The translations under genes were made by a program, and so were the position numbers. The notes under the pieces were generated by a model. It did not search any database, was not told the origin of the DNA, and saw only the letters and a program-made list of their open reading frames with translations. DNA of 64,000 nucleotides from Stratiolaelaps scimitus (Eukaryota; Arthropoda; Arachnida; Mesostigmata; Laelapidae), in assembly GCA_019614645.1 (NCBI GenBank), contig JABWDB010000007.1, positions 8,693,501 to 8,757,500 of the forward strand, given 5' to 3'. Shown piece by piece: positions 35,210-46,739 of this stretch (position 1 is the first letter of the stretch; every line of letters starts with the position of its first letter).

Positions 35210-36721
35210 GTGAGGCTATTTTTGCTTTTTCTTGTTAAACTCGATGTCTCTCTGTTCGAGGCCGCTGTGTCGGACGACGTGATCGAAGGCTAGCCTCGAA
35301 CTATTTAGTATTCAAAGTATTCACATCTTGATCGACAAGCCTGAGCAGTTCGCCCTTGGCCGAAATAGGGTAGTCTTACACTTGAAACTTGGCCTTCCAC
35401 TTAGAGGCCTTCGTACACCGGAGAAGACTCGAGGTTCGAATATATTTACGCATTGCAATGTGACACAGTTTTGTACAGCGCTAGTGCAAATAAACAGCGC
35501 GCGCGCGCGCTGTTATACACGAAAGAATAGTGTATCTCTTAAATATTGCCGATTGCTCATAGCGGCCGAAACATCAAATGGCAGCCAAACGAAACAATAT
35601 CCCCCGAACTGCACTGACTGAAGTAATACTTTGACAGTCCCGGTCAGAGCCCCAAGTCAAAATCGGTTCTGGGTTTAGTCTGTAAGAGTCTGACACTACC
35701 GAGCAAATACCTCGAGTGTGAGGCCTAGTGTCCATGCAGGATTTATTTTTAACCTCGTCAAAAAAAAAAGTCCCCCGAACTGACACTTGCAGCCCTGACC
35801 CAGTACAGCCTTTGCGGTTGTGTGACGCTGTCTGTACAAGAAGATGAGAAAACCATCGACGTGCTCCACAGTAACTACCAGTACTAAAAGGAAAACAGTT
35901 TGAACGTGTATCACAATATCCATTATAATTTGTGTCGTCTCAAAGAGCTGGCGATAGCGACGAATCTGTCACTTGACAAAGTGGTGTCTAACAGACCGTA
36001 TTCATTATAGGACTAGCAATGCTATACATCGTCCTGCGATGAGTTTCGCGAGGCGTGTCGACTTCAGAGTGCACTTGACTCTGGAGACGACGACTAACGA
36101 TTTCCGTCCTGACGAGTCCTGTGTCGCGTTTGAGTTTACAGGAACACGTCCTGTTTGCTAGCTGGTTTTGTGCAGCAGCAATTGAATACGGTTCCGGTCT
36201 GTTCTGGAATGTGCTCTGGAACGGCGCACCGGTGAGACTGGTCGAATAGGGAGCCCGCTCTGAAAACAACCAGCGACACAGCAACAGAGATAAACATGTA
36301 TTAACATTACATTCCATGGAAAGGCACGCCCACGTCACTCTACGGTTCGGAACCTTAAGCGTCGAGCAATTTGGAGCTGTGCGCCACCGCACGGCCGAGA
36401 GCGCGAAACGCAAACGACAGGCGTAGATAGGTCGATTGATAAATAAAAGAATAATAACTTATGAATGCAAAGCAACACTAGGGTTCGGATCGAAGAAGCG
36501 AGCGTGTGTATAACAAGCATATGCACCTTTCAATCAAGTGCCGTGCCAAGTGATTGTACTACGAGTCATTTGTGTAGCCATAGCGAGTGGAGGCGGCAGA
36601 GTGTCGAGTTTCGTTTGCGGCTCGCCCCGACAACAGACATTTCTTTCATCAGACATTTCTCGCTGCGTATCCGTACGATATTGCATTACTATGGGAAATG
36701 TTAGGAGGAATAATTCACACT
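35210..36721. other. Non-coding stretch with tRNA-like fragment and Z-DNA palindrome
   Basis: A tRNA-like piece lies at about 35395-35440: CGGAGAAGAC followed by a GAGGTTCGAATA B-box. At 35494-35513 is the 20-bp perfect palindrome ACAGCGCGCGCGCGCGCTGT. Otherwise nothing is recognised. Confidence 0.5.
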
Positions 36722-36830
36722 TCCGCTCGAGCCGCTGCAGGATTTGAACCTTCGGCCTGCGACGCGGTCCCACTATCGGTCCCTTCACCCAAACTGTGTC
36801 CCGCGGTATTGCCGATTCAGCGGTTTGGAG
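36722..36830 (-). repeat. tRNA-derived SINE fragment, copy 1
   Basis: On the minus strand the sequence carries TCGGCAATACCGCGGG, then ACCGCGTCGCAGG, then a B-box GGTTCAAATCCTGC near 36748-36735. The same order of blocks occurs in plus orientation at 53602-53726. RNA polymerase III promoter-like structure plus two dispersed copies indicates a tRNA-derived SINE. This copy's T-arm is partly mispaired. Confidence 0.65.
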
Positions 36831-37211
36831 ACGACTACATCTCAACTAGTCAATGCGCTTGTGAACGACAAGGAGAGACCTACTTGGAGACAGCTTTGGT
36901 GCCGAACTTCGTCACGTGACCCGGTGTTGTTGTTACCTGTGCTCAACTTTACGGTGACTGCACTCGGAGATATTCGAATAATCGACACTTATTCGAGCAT
37001 GTACGTTAAAACACCCGAAATGGACGGGCACCTCAAACGTGTAATTGCCTGTTCCAATCTGCTTCATAAATATGGGTGCAAACAGATGCATTAAAGCAAC
37101 GAAAATGATTCGCGCTTCCTTCGATGTGACCCTCACAATTTTTGAGGAGCTGGGCACTATTGCAACTTAAAAAGAGAATCCATTACATTAAATACATTAG
37201 ATTGAATACAT
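36831..37211. other. Non-coding stretch, nothing recognised
   Basis: Open frames on both strands (75-116 codons) overlap the SINE or each other and are not supported. Confidence 0.45.
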
Positions 37212-37308
37212 GTTAAAGTTACAAGCTGTACAAGTTAAAGTTACAAGCTGTACAAGTTAAAGTTACAAGCTGTACAAGTTAAAGTTACAAGCTGTACAAG
37301 TTAAAGTT
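37212..37308. repeat. 22-bp tandem repeat, 4.4 copies
   Basis: Unit GTTAAAGTTACAAGCTGTACAA is repeated four times without visible change, followed by a partial unit. Because 22 is not a multiple of 3, it is not a coding repeat. Confidence 0.97.
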
Positions 37309-37589
37309 GCCAGAGCTGCTGAGCTTGCATGAGAAAGCACGACCCGCTACAACTGTATGCAAGTGCACCGCGGCATTCGCTTGGCATTTAATACAGGAAG
37401 GTGCCTTCTTCACTGAGAGATGAGGCCTCTACAAAGCGACGTTCACAACACATAGCATTAATCGGCTTAAAAATAACGGCATAAAAATGAACCCGCTGAA
37501 ACGGGGCCAGCCATCAACCTTCCAATTCCTTAATGGGGAACAGCGATTTAATTATTTGTGCGCCTCTCTGTCAAGTGAAGGGTCGATAT

Positions 37590-37596
<7 letters not shown>
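37309..37596. other. Non-coding spacer
   Basis: Nothing recognised. Confidence 0.5.

Positions 37597-37658
<62 letters not shown>
37597..37658. repeat. Long (TA)31 microsatellite
   Basis: 62 bp of uninterrupted TA, the longest pure tract in the window. Confidence 0.98.
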
Positions 37659-37659
<1 letters not shown>

Positions 37660-39929
37660 CTACATATGTTATTTACTAGCTGAGTCGTTTGGTTCCGTCT
37701 CCCTTCACTACTTGGCGGCTGCTTGTTTGTGAGTAAGCTAACTTACTACGGCTCGACTTTCCGAGCAATAAGTCCACCAGCCTCATTAGACGCTTAATTA
37801 ACATGTGTTTAATAACACGAACCGCCGCTATAACGCTGGGAGCTCCCCGGCTGTTTATGCCAGGAGCATGATGTCGCGTTAAGTCATTTTATAATATATT
37901 CGGCCGGTCTCTCGCACTCATTCCCGCTCCTAAATATTTCAATCGTTCCAATTCAATTCGGCCGTCAGTCAGCGGCCCAAATACAAAATCCATCGAACTT
38001 CAGCGCTTCTACTCATCAAGAATGAGCGTCGATCGGTTGACATTAAACGATTACTCTGGAAATTACAGCGAAGCTGGCCAGGTCAACGGGGCGGTAACAT
38101 TTTGAGTATTAATGGACTTTCCGAGTGAGGACTTCTCTGATGTTGTAGCGGGCGGGGCGGGATACTCGGCCTTCAGGCTGAAAGGTGACGCGGGCGGGCG
38201 GGCGAGCCCTCTAGCTAGCAACCACGACCGATTTGATCGTCTGTACTCACGTTAACTTGCACTCAAAATCGTGCCAACGAACTCTGAACGAATTGCCAGC
38301 ACGGGGTTGTGTGAATGTTCAACGTTGTCACCGTTTACGGTATCCACCGGGATCGTCGGCTCGCTCCCCAATGACACCCACAGACTCGATCCACCTGTCC
38401 TAATACAGCCCAGACCGAGAAAAACTGCACCTGCCCTCAACCTAGGTATGACCTTGCGGATGGCGCGCGCCGTTCTCGTTCGTCAGTGAGGCGCATAGCA
38501 TGGCTCCGTGGTCTCCAGGTTTCTGCACGGGATACAGGTACAAGGAATTCCGTCCATGTCTTGCCAGTCTGCATATAGAACAGGTATGGACTTCGCGGTC
38601 GTGAAGGTAGAATATACTTATTTTAAGCTGAGTTATTATTCAGTGCTTGATAATACAGTGCGACTGAAGGTATAGATTATTGACGTTCCTTGACCTCATC
38701 GGTATACAAATGAGGCTCTTCGGCGAAGGGGCTACGATTTTCCAGTTGTAGCATTTTTGTCTGCGACACAATTCACGAGGATCCGAAATTAAGCAGGACG
38801 CTGGGGCAATTGGTGAGTTTCAGCGTCACCACGCATTCAAACGAATAACTTTGGTTTGTGTGAGGTAATACCGAAAGCAGTACCATAGACGTTAAATGTT
38901 GACTGAAAGTCAGCAGAAAATTTGTAGATTGGATCGAATATTTGGGTTACATCGAAAGAGACTTTTGACAAAGATCATCGAAGCATTAGGATCAGAAAGT
39001 GTAATACAGAGATGCAGAAACATTGCAAAATACGCTGGTTTTGTGAAGTATTTTTGTTTGCAAAATTCGAACTACCATAAAATCCTAGCTCAATTGAATA
39101 ACGTTGGGACACACCCAAAATGACCACCCATCACACGCAGTGCATGCCAAATTGCCTATAATCGAGTCCAGAGAATCTATGATATTAGCCTGGCGTGGAA
39201 CCTCTACTCTGGCACATGGTGGAACTCTGTGCTAGAGTGGAGCACATTTTACAAATTTACGATGCTTGACACAATAATCTTCTTCAATTCCCGTCCGAGG
39301 TAATTTTTGTAAGAGTCCATTCAGATATAGAATACACGATTAGAACTTATTGGAAGATGGCGTGCCCAAGTCAGCAAGCGATACGGGCGCATCTGTCTGT
39401 GTCAGTTACTGAGCATTGATTAGGGTAAATATACTCTCTGTTCATCGACATGTTGAGCTATTATACTTCACCCGTGTTGTAAATCTGGTGCCGGGCTGCT
39501 ATGGGCGAGACGAGTAGGCCGTTCAGAGCGCACCAGTTAAAATTCGTTAGACCCGAAGTTGTACGACCATTTGATTACATAATAGACCGACGATGCATAT
39601 CGGTCTAGCCTGCGCATATCGGTGGCCGATTTCCCCTTTTTCATTTTTTCTTGGGATGAACACGCAGCTATCACTCACCCGCAGTCGTTGAAATCGAACT
39701 CATGAATTTGGTAGAGAGTCGGAAGGAAGCAATCATCTATCAATCGTCATTCATAACACTGTCGCATATTGGTTGGACCAACCAATACACAGGTTTCAAA
39801 GGTATTGTAAAGAGTAAAAGATGTTGCAATATATAAATTGGAAATTTTGGGATGGACATGACACTTTGGAATTTTGGGACATGGAACTGCTTTCGGCATT
39901 GCTTCATAAGACGGACCCCTTTTAAAAAG
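37659..39929. other. Non-coding stretch, nothing recognised
   Basis: A GC-rich patch near 38150-38220 and a 75-codon plus frame at 38896-39123 (starting MLTESQQKICRLDRIFGLHR) are present. The latter resembles protein but no family is recognised. Confidence 0.4.
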
Positions 39930-40005
39930 CAGATTTGCAACGGTGGGGATCGAGCCCGTGCACCTTTGTGTCTTCTCCGATTCCGGGCTCGCCAAGGCGC
40001 TCCAG
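39930..40005 (-). repeat. tRNA-like (SINE or decayed tRNA) fragment
   Basis: Minus strand reads a GCCTTGGCGAGCCCGG A-box-like block, CGGAGAAGAC, then GGGCTCGATCCCC, a B-box. The T-stem does not pair fully. It shares the block CGGAGAAGAC at the same relative position with the fragment at 35395-35440, so both may be pieces of one tRNA-derived family. Confidence 0.4.
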
Positions 40006-41089
40006 TTTGAGGTGTTCATAAATATATGAGGTGATTATAACTGCTGTAGCAATTCGACCGAGGTGAAAGTTATCACAAATCAAATTGCCAGTTCCATTGT
40101 TATTATCACCGAGGCTCCCACCTATTGAACTACTGGGCGACGACTAGGTACTCGAGCTTAGAGCCATACTTATTTTCCATGGGCCCACATTTTTCATTAC
40201 CGTAGCAAGAAAATTCAATAAGCTAAATCCAGCTATCATTCGATAAATCGAATTATCATATATATTTTTACGCAGTTATGAATAATTTCGTTCTGTATTA
40301 GCTAATCGCCCGTAATGGACAAAGCTTAACTATGACACAAATAACATCATAATCATCCTCTAATGTCTAGTCAAGTACTTTTTCTCGTTTGTTCCTCCGT
40401 CGTTTCTAATATTAGCTCATTAGATGCTTAAAAGGGTGGGCTTTTCCCTTTTGTGTTAACCCATGCGTAGTTTATACGTTGGCATTTTTTTTTCGGTTAT
40501 TCCGCCACCGGCGCCGCTGTCAATATCTATCTCATCGTGTTTGCTCATCAACCAAAAAACAGCTGGGCCTTTACAGCCTGCGGGTATTTATGGCCCAACA
40601 GAGTTCCAGCTTCAATATGGCCGTCCGCAACCTCGAATTTTCTCGGACAGGCGTTTTTCTCGCGCGGGCGTTGTATCATCATCAGTCTGCAATGGTTCCA
40701 CCACCTTCATCTTCCCTTCTATTCGTGGCAGCATCTCTCTCTCTCTCTCTCTCTCTCTGACTCATTCCTTGGTTCTTTCTCGAAGCCCGATCTGACGGCG
40801 GTGCATTTTACACTGCAAGAAATACTATGAAAGAGGCGTGCGCCCCTTATTGTATCGTTTCGGATCATTTAGCTGCTTTTCTTTGCTGTCCGTCCAAGTG
40901 CCAAAATTGCACGTTTTATTTCCACTAATTTTTTGGTTGAGCCGAAGTCGTCCTCGTCCGCGTCGCCTCCCTCCTTCGTATCTTCGTCTGTTTTTCTCGT
41001 TTTGCATCGCATCCTCTTCTTTCTCTTCGTCCTCATTTTTTCGCGGGCAAATTCAATTCATCTCGTCTTCATCTTCGCCACCCTTTCCT
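40006..41089. other. Non-coding stretch with (CT)n tract
   Basis: (CT)n at 40734-40759. Overlapping short plus frames at 40463-40830 are repeat-driven. The stretch after 40900 is pyrimidine-rich (TTC/CTC/TCG runs). Confidence 0.5.
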
Positions 41090-43560
41090 CTCCCGCCTCC
41101 AATTCATCTCTGGGCTGTACGCGGACACGCAGGAGATGAATTGGAAGCAGTTTGTTGCTGCAGATCCTCATCATTAGCACGATCTCCGGCATCATCAGCG
41201 AACATCATGACTGCCAGATGATCGTTCCTTTACAGTGGTGGCAGGGCTGTTGTTCAGCAACGAACACCGGTAGTACGTGGTCGTCCCCAAAAAAAAGGCT
41301 GCTATCGTCGTCACCATGCCTCATCTGTTCGCGTTTCTCATCGTCTTGCTATATCTCTCGCTCCTCCTCGTCGCTGGCGTTTCGTTTGACTCGCGCGGCG
41401 CGCTCGAGCCTGAGCGTGGCCGGCCTGTGAATCAGCAAGTTTTGTGATGCGACTCTCAGCCAGGTCGGGTGATACGACGGAGAGAAGGAGCTGAATAGAG
41501 ACGAACGGGTGGTGCCTTCTAGCGGCGAGCTTCGCTGCCGAGAACACCAAAAGGATACATTCACTCACATTGAAACTCAAACAGAGATACACACCCACAC
41601 ACAAATATGCGGACTCCTCCGTCACATATAAATACGTGTGTTATATGTGCACACACACACACACACACACACCCTCGCCCTGCAGAACGCATAGTAGCGC
41701 ATAGTGAAAATATACAGGCGCCAGAAGACGCGTGCGCCGGCGTACACTCACACATGAACAGCGGCTTTCTTACTGTTTGCAGCGGCTCTTAAGTGTATAT
41801 ATTTACCTCTGCAGGGGAACTCCATCTCGACGCGGACGAGGTCTTTGCGGGAGTCGTTCGCTTGGTTCTCGCGGCGTGCTCAGTGTCGTGGCTAGCGGTC
41901 ATCACTTTAAGCAGCAGTGGAGTTCATCCAGCAGCGCTCAGCCTGCCGAGCGTTTTTCCTAGGAACTACGAGAGGATACGGCCGGGTGCCCCTTGACGCA
42001 CCCTCGCACGCGTAAACCCCGACTTCGCAGGCTATTTGGCTCCCCACCGACTGCATGGTCCAGCCTGCCGCACGCCCAGCTGCGATGAGCCAAGCAAGCC
42101 ACGCTTTTCTCTCGCCGTCTCACTCTATCTCTCTGTTCTGTACACACGCGTCTGTTGCCACCGCCGCCGCCACCACCACCACAGCATCAACCGCCTTACC
42201 TTCTCGGCGACCGTTCTCCAGGCTAGTCACCGGCCGCCCGGCCGGCTAGCCACTGGCTGGAGCGGCAAGTGAACGCGGTTGGGGTGACGGGAGCACGGGG
42301 CCGCCACCCACGCTACCTCGCCTTCACCGCTCGAGTTCCGCATGCTCGCTCGCCTTCTCGTTCCCTGCCCCAGCGACGTGACCTGTGTGCCAATGAAGCG
42401 CGCAACCGTGGACAGGGAGGGAAGCGGACCAACCGGTCGGACCACAGTCGACACCCTGCCGAGCGCGGCCTCTCGCTGAACTCGCAGCTGTACTCGGAAC
42501 GCTGTTAGCCGGTGTTACTAACAGTAGGGTAGTTGGAGTAGTAGTGATAGCGGTAGAGGGTTGCGGGCACTCGGAAGCACTGACACGGACCGACCGACGA
42601 CGGACACAGCGATGTAGCGAGCGCCGCGGCAGAGGCAACGCAGGACGCAGTCTGTCCGACGACTAGGCCGCCGCTGCCGCCTCCGTCGCTGCTGCTGCTG
42701 CCGCCAGTGCCTGGTCTGGCTCAGCTGGCGCGAGACGTAGATGGGGACGGGCCTCAGGGACTAAGGTGCCGTAATGCGGACTGCCTATCTCTTTTTTTCC
42801 CTCTCTTTCTATCGAGGTCTTTGCTCGTTTTCTCAGCCTCGCACTCTTCCGCCGCTCAGCACTCTCCGACGACACTCACCGTTTCGCCCCCCCGCCGCGG
42901 TATTAAGAGCCAATTTACTTGCGGGTGGCCGCGCGGACCCAGAAGCAAAGCGTAGCAGACTCCACCGCTGTCGTTGTAACCACGACACGGACGACGGGAC
43001 GACAGAGTAGAACCACCACCGCTGCAGCCGCCGCCATCGCCGTCGCCACCACAAATAGTGAAGGAAAAAGAAAGAGGAGAAGGCTTGGGTAGAGAAATCG
43101 AGGGAAAAATAAAGATAGAGATGGGGGGGGGGGGACAGTCTTACGGGTGTTAGGCCACGACGAAGGAGCGAGGAGGGAAGAGGGCATGACGGGAAGGTCT
43201 GGCTGAGTGTGACCAGGCTCCGCGCAGGCCCGAAAATCCAAAGAGGCTATGAACAAGATGTAGGTGCTGGTACGAGCATATCATGCCCCGCGCAAACGCT
43301 CCGGTCCCAAACCGCGGTTAGTCGCAAACGAGCCGTCACCGCGAAAGTGCCTAACGGCACCGGCACCCGATGGCAGCGGTGGTGTTATAGAATTATATAT
43401 ATTATTATTTCGGTGGTCTCCGACGAACCCAGCCATTGTGTCAACATGGCGGCGGCTGCTGCAACCGCATTTGCTGCTGTGCCAATCGAACACGTGCGAT
43501 TAAAGATCAAATTGCTGACGGACGGTGGTCACGCCGTTGCGCTGGGCTAGCGCGCCGTTG
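41090..43560. promoter_or_regulatory. GC/CpG-rich island 7
   Basis: The longest island. It contains (CA)n at 41650-41673, a run of GCC/CAC triplets near 42160-42183, (CTG)n near 42688-42700 and a 12-base G run at 43123-43134. At 43446 an ATG in GTCAACATGGCGGCGG context opens a 34-codon ORF (MAAAAATAFAAVPIEHVRLK...) ending in TAG at 43548. A donor-like GAGGTGAAG lies at 43590. This pattern suits a promoter plus first exon, probably plus strand, but no conserved product is visible. Confidence 0.4.
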
Positions 43561-45891
43561 ACGAGAACAGGTCATGATCGCTGGGAAAAGGAGGTGAAGA
43601 AGCACCGTGTGTGCTCGAAAGACACTGGGAAAGGTTGATACAAATGTGAGACAATGACATGAATAGGGCAGATGATGGCAGGTGGCTCTGTGAAGTCGAG
43701 TCGTATCAATTCAATGTCAATGTATAGAAGATTGTGTTGTGGGCCAGCGTCGGCTACCGTAAAAGGGGTCCGGTCACTCAAGTACGTATACCATTATGCT
43801 GTGCGATCGCTGATACTGCTGCCGCTGTGAAATTGTACCCATAATTGTAATATTGTAAACATTCAATCATCTACTCGCCAATGAGGTCAAGGCGACCCGC
43901 ACACACAATGTTCGAATAGATATTCTTTGTGTGTTCAATATCGGTATGGCTATGGAAAGACATTCATATGGCCGCTAAATTCGTCTCAGTTAGAAATCAA
44001 CAAACGAGCTGACAAGAAGAATTTTACAAAGATCAATTCAACTCGAATTACTGTTCGCTGACGTATGAGCTAGAATATAAATTAGAGTGTACAGATTATT
44101 ATCGATATTATTCCTGTAAGAACAAATTTATTCAAACATACAATAATTAGGAACTGTTTATGAATATTATTATTACAGTCAGTGACAAAATAGTCATAGG
44201 TAAGCACCTTCGAATATCCATATTTATCCTTTTATCATCGAATATATTTCGACGTCTCGATAACTCCACTAAATTTAAACAACTGTCTGCGACAACTACG
44301 TTTATCACAGAGGTTTGTTTTTGTTTTTTTAATACAGTTAGCATAGCCGTTTTACACCGGCCGTCTCCTTAATACAACTATCCCTATATATTTTGCATTA
44401 GCCAATGTCGATCCGTTCTCGTTATCCATACGTCGACGGAGAAGAAAATCAGCACCAGTGTCTTCCACACTCCCTTAGAGACACCAGCGGGGCGTATTGT
44501 TAATACGATCCTATCATACCCATTAGCACATAAAATTGGTCACTGCGACATGAATCATCACACGTATAAATATCGCATCGGTTGCGACATCGATGATTGA
44601 TTGGGTTGAATGACGAAGCTCAAGAAGACGTGTCTGCAGATCTCCTCTTGCTTGGACTTCGCCAGCAGCAAGAGATCGCTTCATCCTTTCAACGCCTGTT
44701 CGACAATTTATTAAATGGCGCACGAGTGTGTGTGTGTGTGTCACAAAGGGACATCGATATGCGGTTTTATCATTGCGAAATGCCAACAACAGCCTTCGGA
44801 CGCCACGTACGAATGTAACGTTATGCAACGTAGCCCCTGATGACGAAAGGCTAAAAAGGTAGAGAAATCTAAATTGCTAAACATGCCCTTCTGTTCGATG
44901 CTGCTCGTCCATCCCGCCACCCTTCAAACGCTTTCGATAGCAGCCATAGGGGAGCTATAAAAAGCAAAGTGCATTCATGTGTAACCAATAAATATCGTCT
45001 GTTTATTGCATTAGTCCTTTTATAGGTGACCGGACCAGTAGCAACAACAGTCTCCTGCTGTATGCCCGTAGACAGCAGAAGACAAAATAACTCGAAGACA
45101 GCCGGCAGAATAGTTCGCGATGGCAGCGGAAACACCAGATATCGACGTTGTTGTATAGTGAAGATACGGCACCGATCCGGCTAACAGGCAAGGAAGTTTC
45201 CTTCGTCGACGGAGGACGCACGGCAACTTTGTTCGGACAGATACGATTACAGAAAACATCTTCTATGAGCTTAATCCTGCCGTTGAGATCGTCTCTGTAT
45301 CTGCCGTCAGTTCGTGTGATAGGGTGGATAACGTAATTGGACATCGGCTTCGTAGTGCGATTAGCACGGTGGCAATATGTATAATAGAAAGCGAAAATAA
45401 ATAAATAAATAAAAAATAAAATGTAATAAAGAACGACTGGAACAGGCGAACAAGTTGTTTGCAGCCCCAGATGGTGAAGGTGATCTGCAATCAATTATTG
45501 GTGAGCTCACCTCGCGTTTCGGACTTTCGTGGACACCAACGTTTGACGGATGCAATTGAAAGCCGCATTGCATAAGGGAATGTGTCGACGATTCGGTTCT
45601 TCGATCAGTTTTCCTTGCATATCTCCATCTTGTAGCAGTGACTGATCTCATTAACCTCTTTTACGCTCTCTTCCGTTTATGCTGAAATCTGGCAAAATTT
45701 ACAATCTCAATCTGTACATGTATCATTGTGCACGATAAACAACTCAACCAGTAAACACGGAAAATTGTCACGCGGAGGAGATCGATCTCCCTACCCATAC
45801 AAGAACAAGCCGGCGCTAGACATAAATCCTAAATGGCTAGGTTCGCAGAATGTTTCCTAAAGCTGTTGAGTAGAAGTAGGTTAGCTGGGTT
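43561..45891. other. Mostly AT-rich non-coding stretch
   Basis: (GT)n near 44727-44740 and AAAT repeats at 45394-45422. Minus frames at 44828-44523 (101 codons) and 45494-45003 (163 codons) are open. The second contains RTDGRYRDDLNGRIKL, which faintly recalls LINE reverse-transcriptase C-termini, but the match is too weak to call. Confidence 0.35.
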
Positions 45892-46223
45892 TCAGTTCAA
45901 GAGATTGTCCGCAACATGCCACCATCTCCCTACTGAAAACATGAGATTCCACTCAGTGCAACGATGCTGTCGTTGCTGAGCGCACTTTTTATGTTTCGCA
46001 GCAACACAACTGGCGTAGAAGACGAGTTCTAACGCTGGGGCGGTAACGCGATCCGCGAATGGCACCGCCTCACCTTCCGAGGGTGACGCTAATGGATTGG
46101 ACACAGCTAAAATGTATAATACTATCCAAGGCTGTAACTCTAGCAGGACGTCCTTAACATGGCCGTGTGAGAAAATACGAGTCATTGTACAGGAGGGCTC
46201 TAGGAAGTAAACGTATCCAGTTG
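45892..46223 (-). CDS. Candidate terminal coding exon, unknown function
   Basis: A minus frame is open from 46239 to a TGA ending at 45892. The first codon is TTG preceded closely by a stop, so an exon beginning after GCGACCCAG (acceptor ending at 46224) is more likely than a start here. The peptide of about 110 residues looks like real protein: TGYVYFLEPSCTMTRIFSHG, a hydrophobic helix-like PWIVLYILAVSNPLA, an acidic turn SPSEGEAVPFADR, and a Cys/His/Lys-rich tail. The region is not GC-rich, so openness is less easily explained by composition. No domain is recognised. Confidence 0.3.
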
Positions 46224-46739
46224 CTGGGTCGCCAATCAAGCGTTAGATGTGGAATTCGAGTTTAATAAGGTGGCCAAATTGAAATTAATCATACCCTCGC
46301 GCAAATTGGAACACTCTAACAGTGAAATAGTTATCCAATTTGCATCGTTTACCGCTAGTGAAATGTTCGCCTTATGTGATCTCATGAGAACGTTATGAGA
46401 ACCTCATGTGTTTCTTAGAACTCGGCGAAATCCTCATTGTATCAAGATCATAGAGTATCTGTGCGGCCGTCCACCTTGTCCTTTACGGGAGCTGCTGTGT
46501 GACTATCCTCATCTTGTGTGCAACCTTGATTCCTCTTTTATAGGTGCTATCGGCATTCTATTTAGCTTTTTCTTTTTATACTAGTTATATATATATATAT
46601 ATATATATATATTAAGAATCGCTGGCTACAAGGATAATATTCGTTTGGCCTACTCATATATGAATAATGCAGGTTTCTCTTTGTCTACCACTACAACATA
46701 GTGAATACTTTAGTCTCGGCGAGCCGAGCTATATTACAT
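46224..46739. other. AT-rich spacer with (TA)n
   Basis: (TA)n at 46586-46612. Nothing else is recognised. Confidence 0.55.

Noticed and set aside
45003..45494. Minus-strand frame containing RTDGRYRDDLNGRIKL, considered as a LINE reverse-transcriptase tail
   Set aside because: No neighbouring catalytic motifs, and the similarity rests on a few residues.
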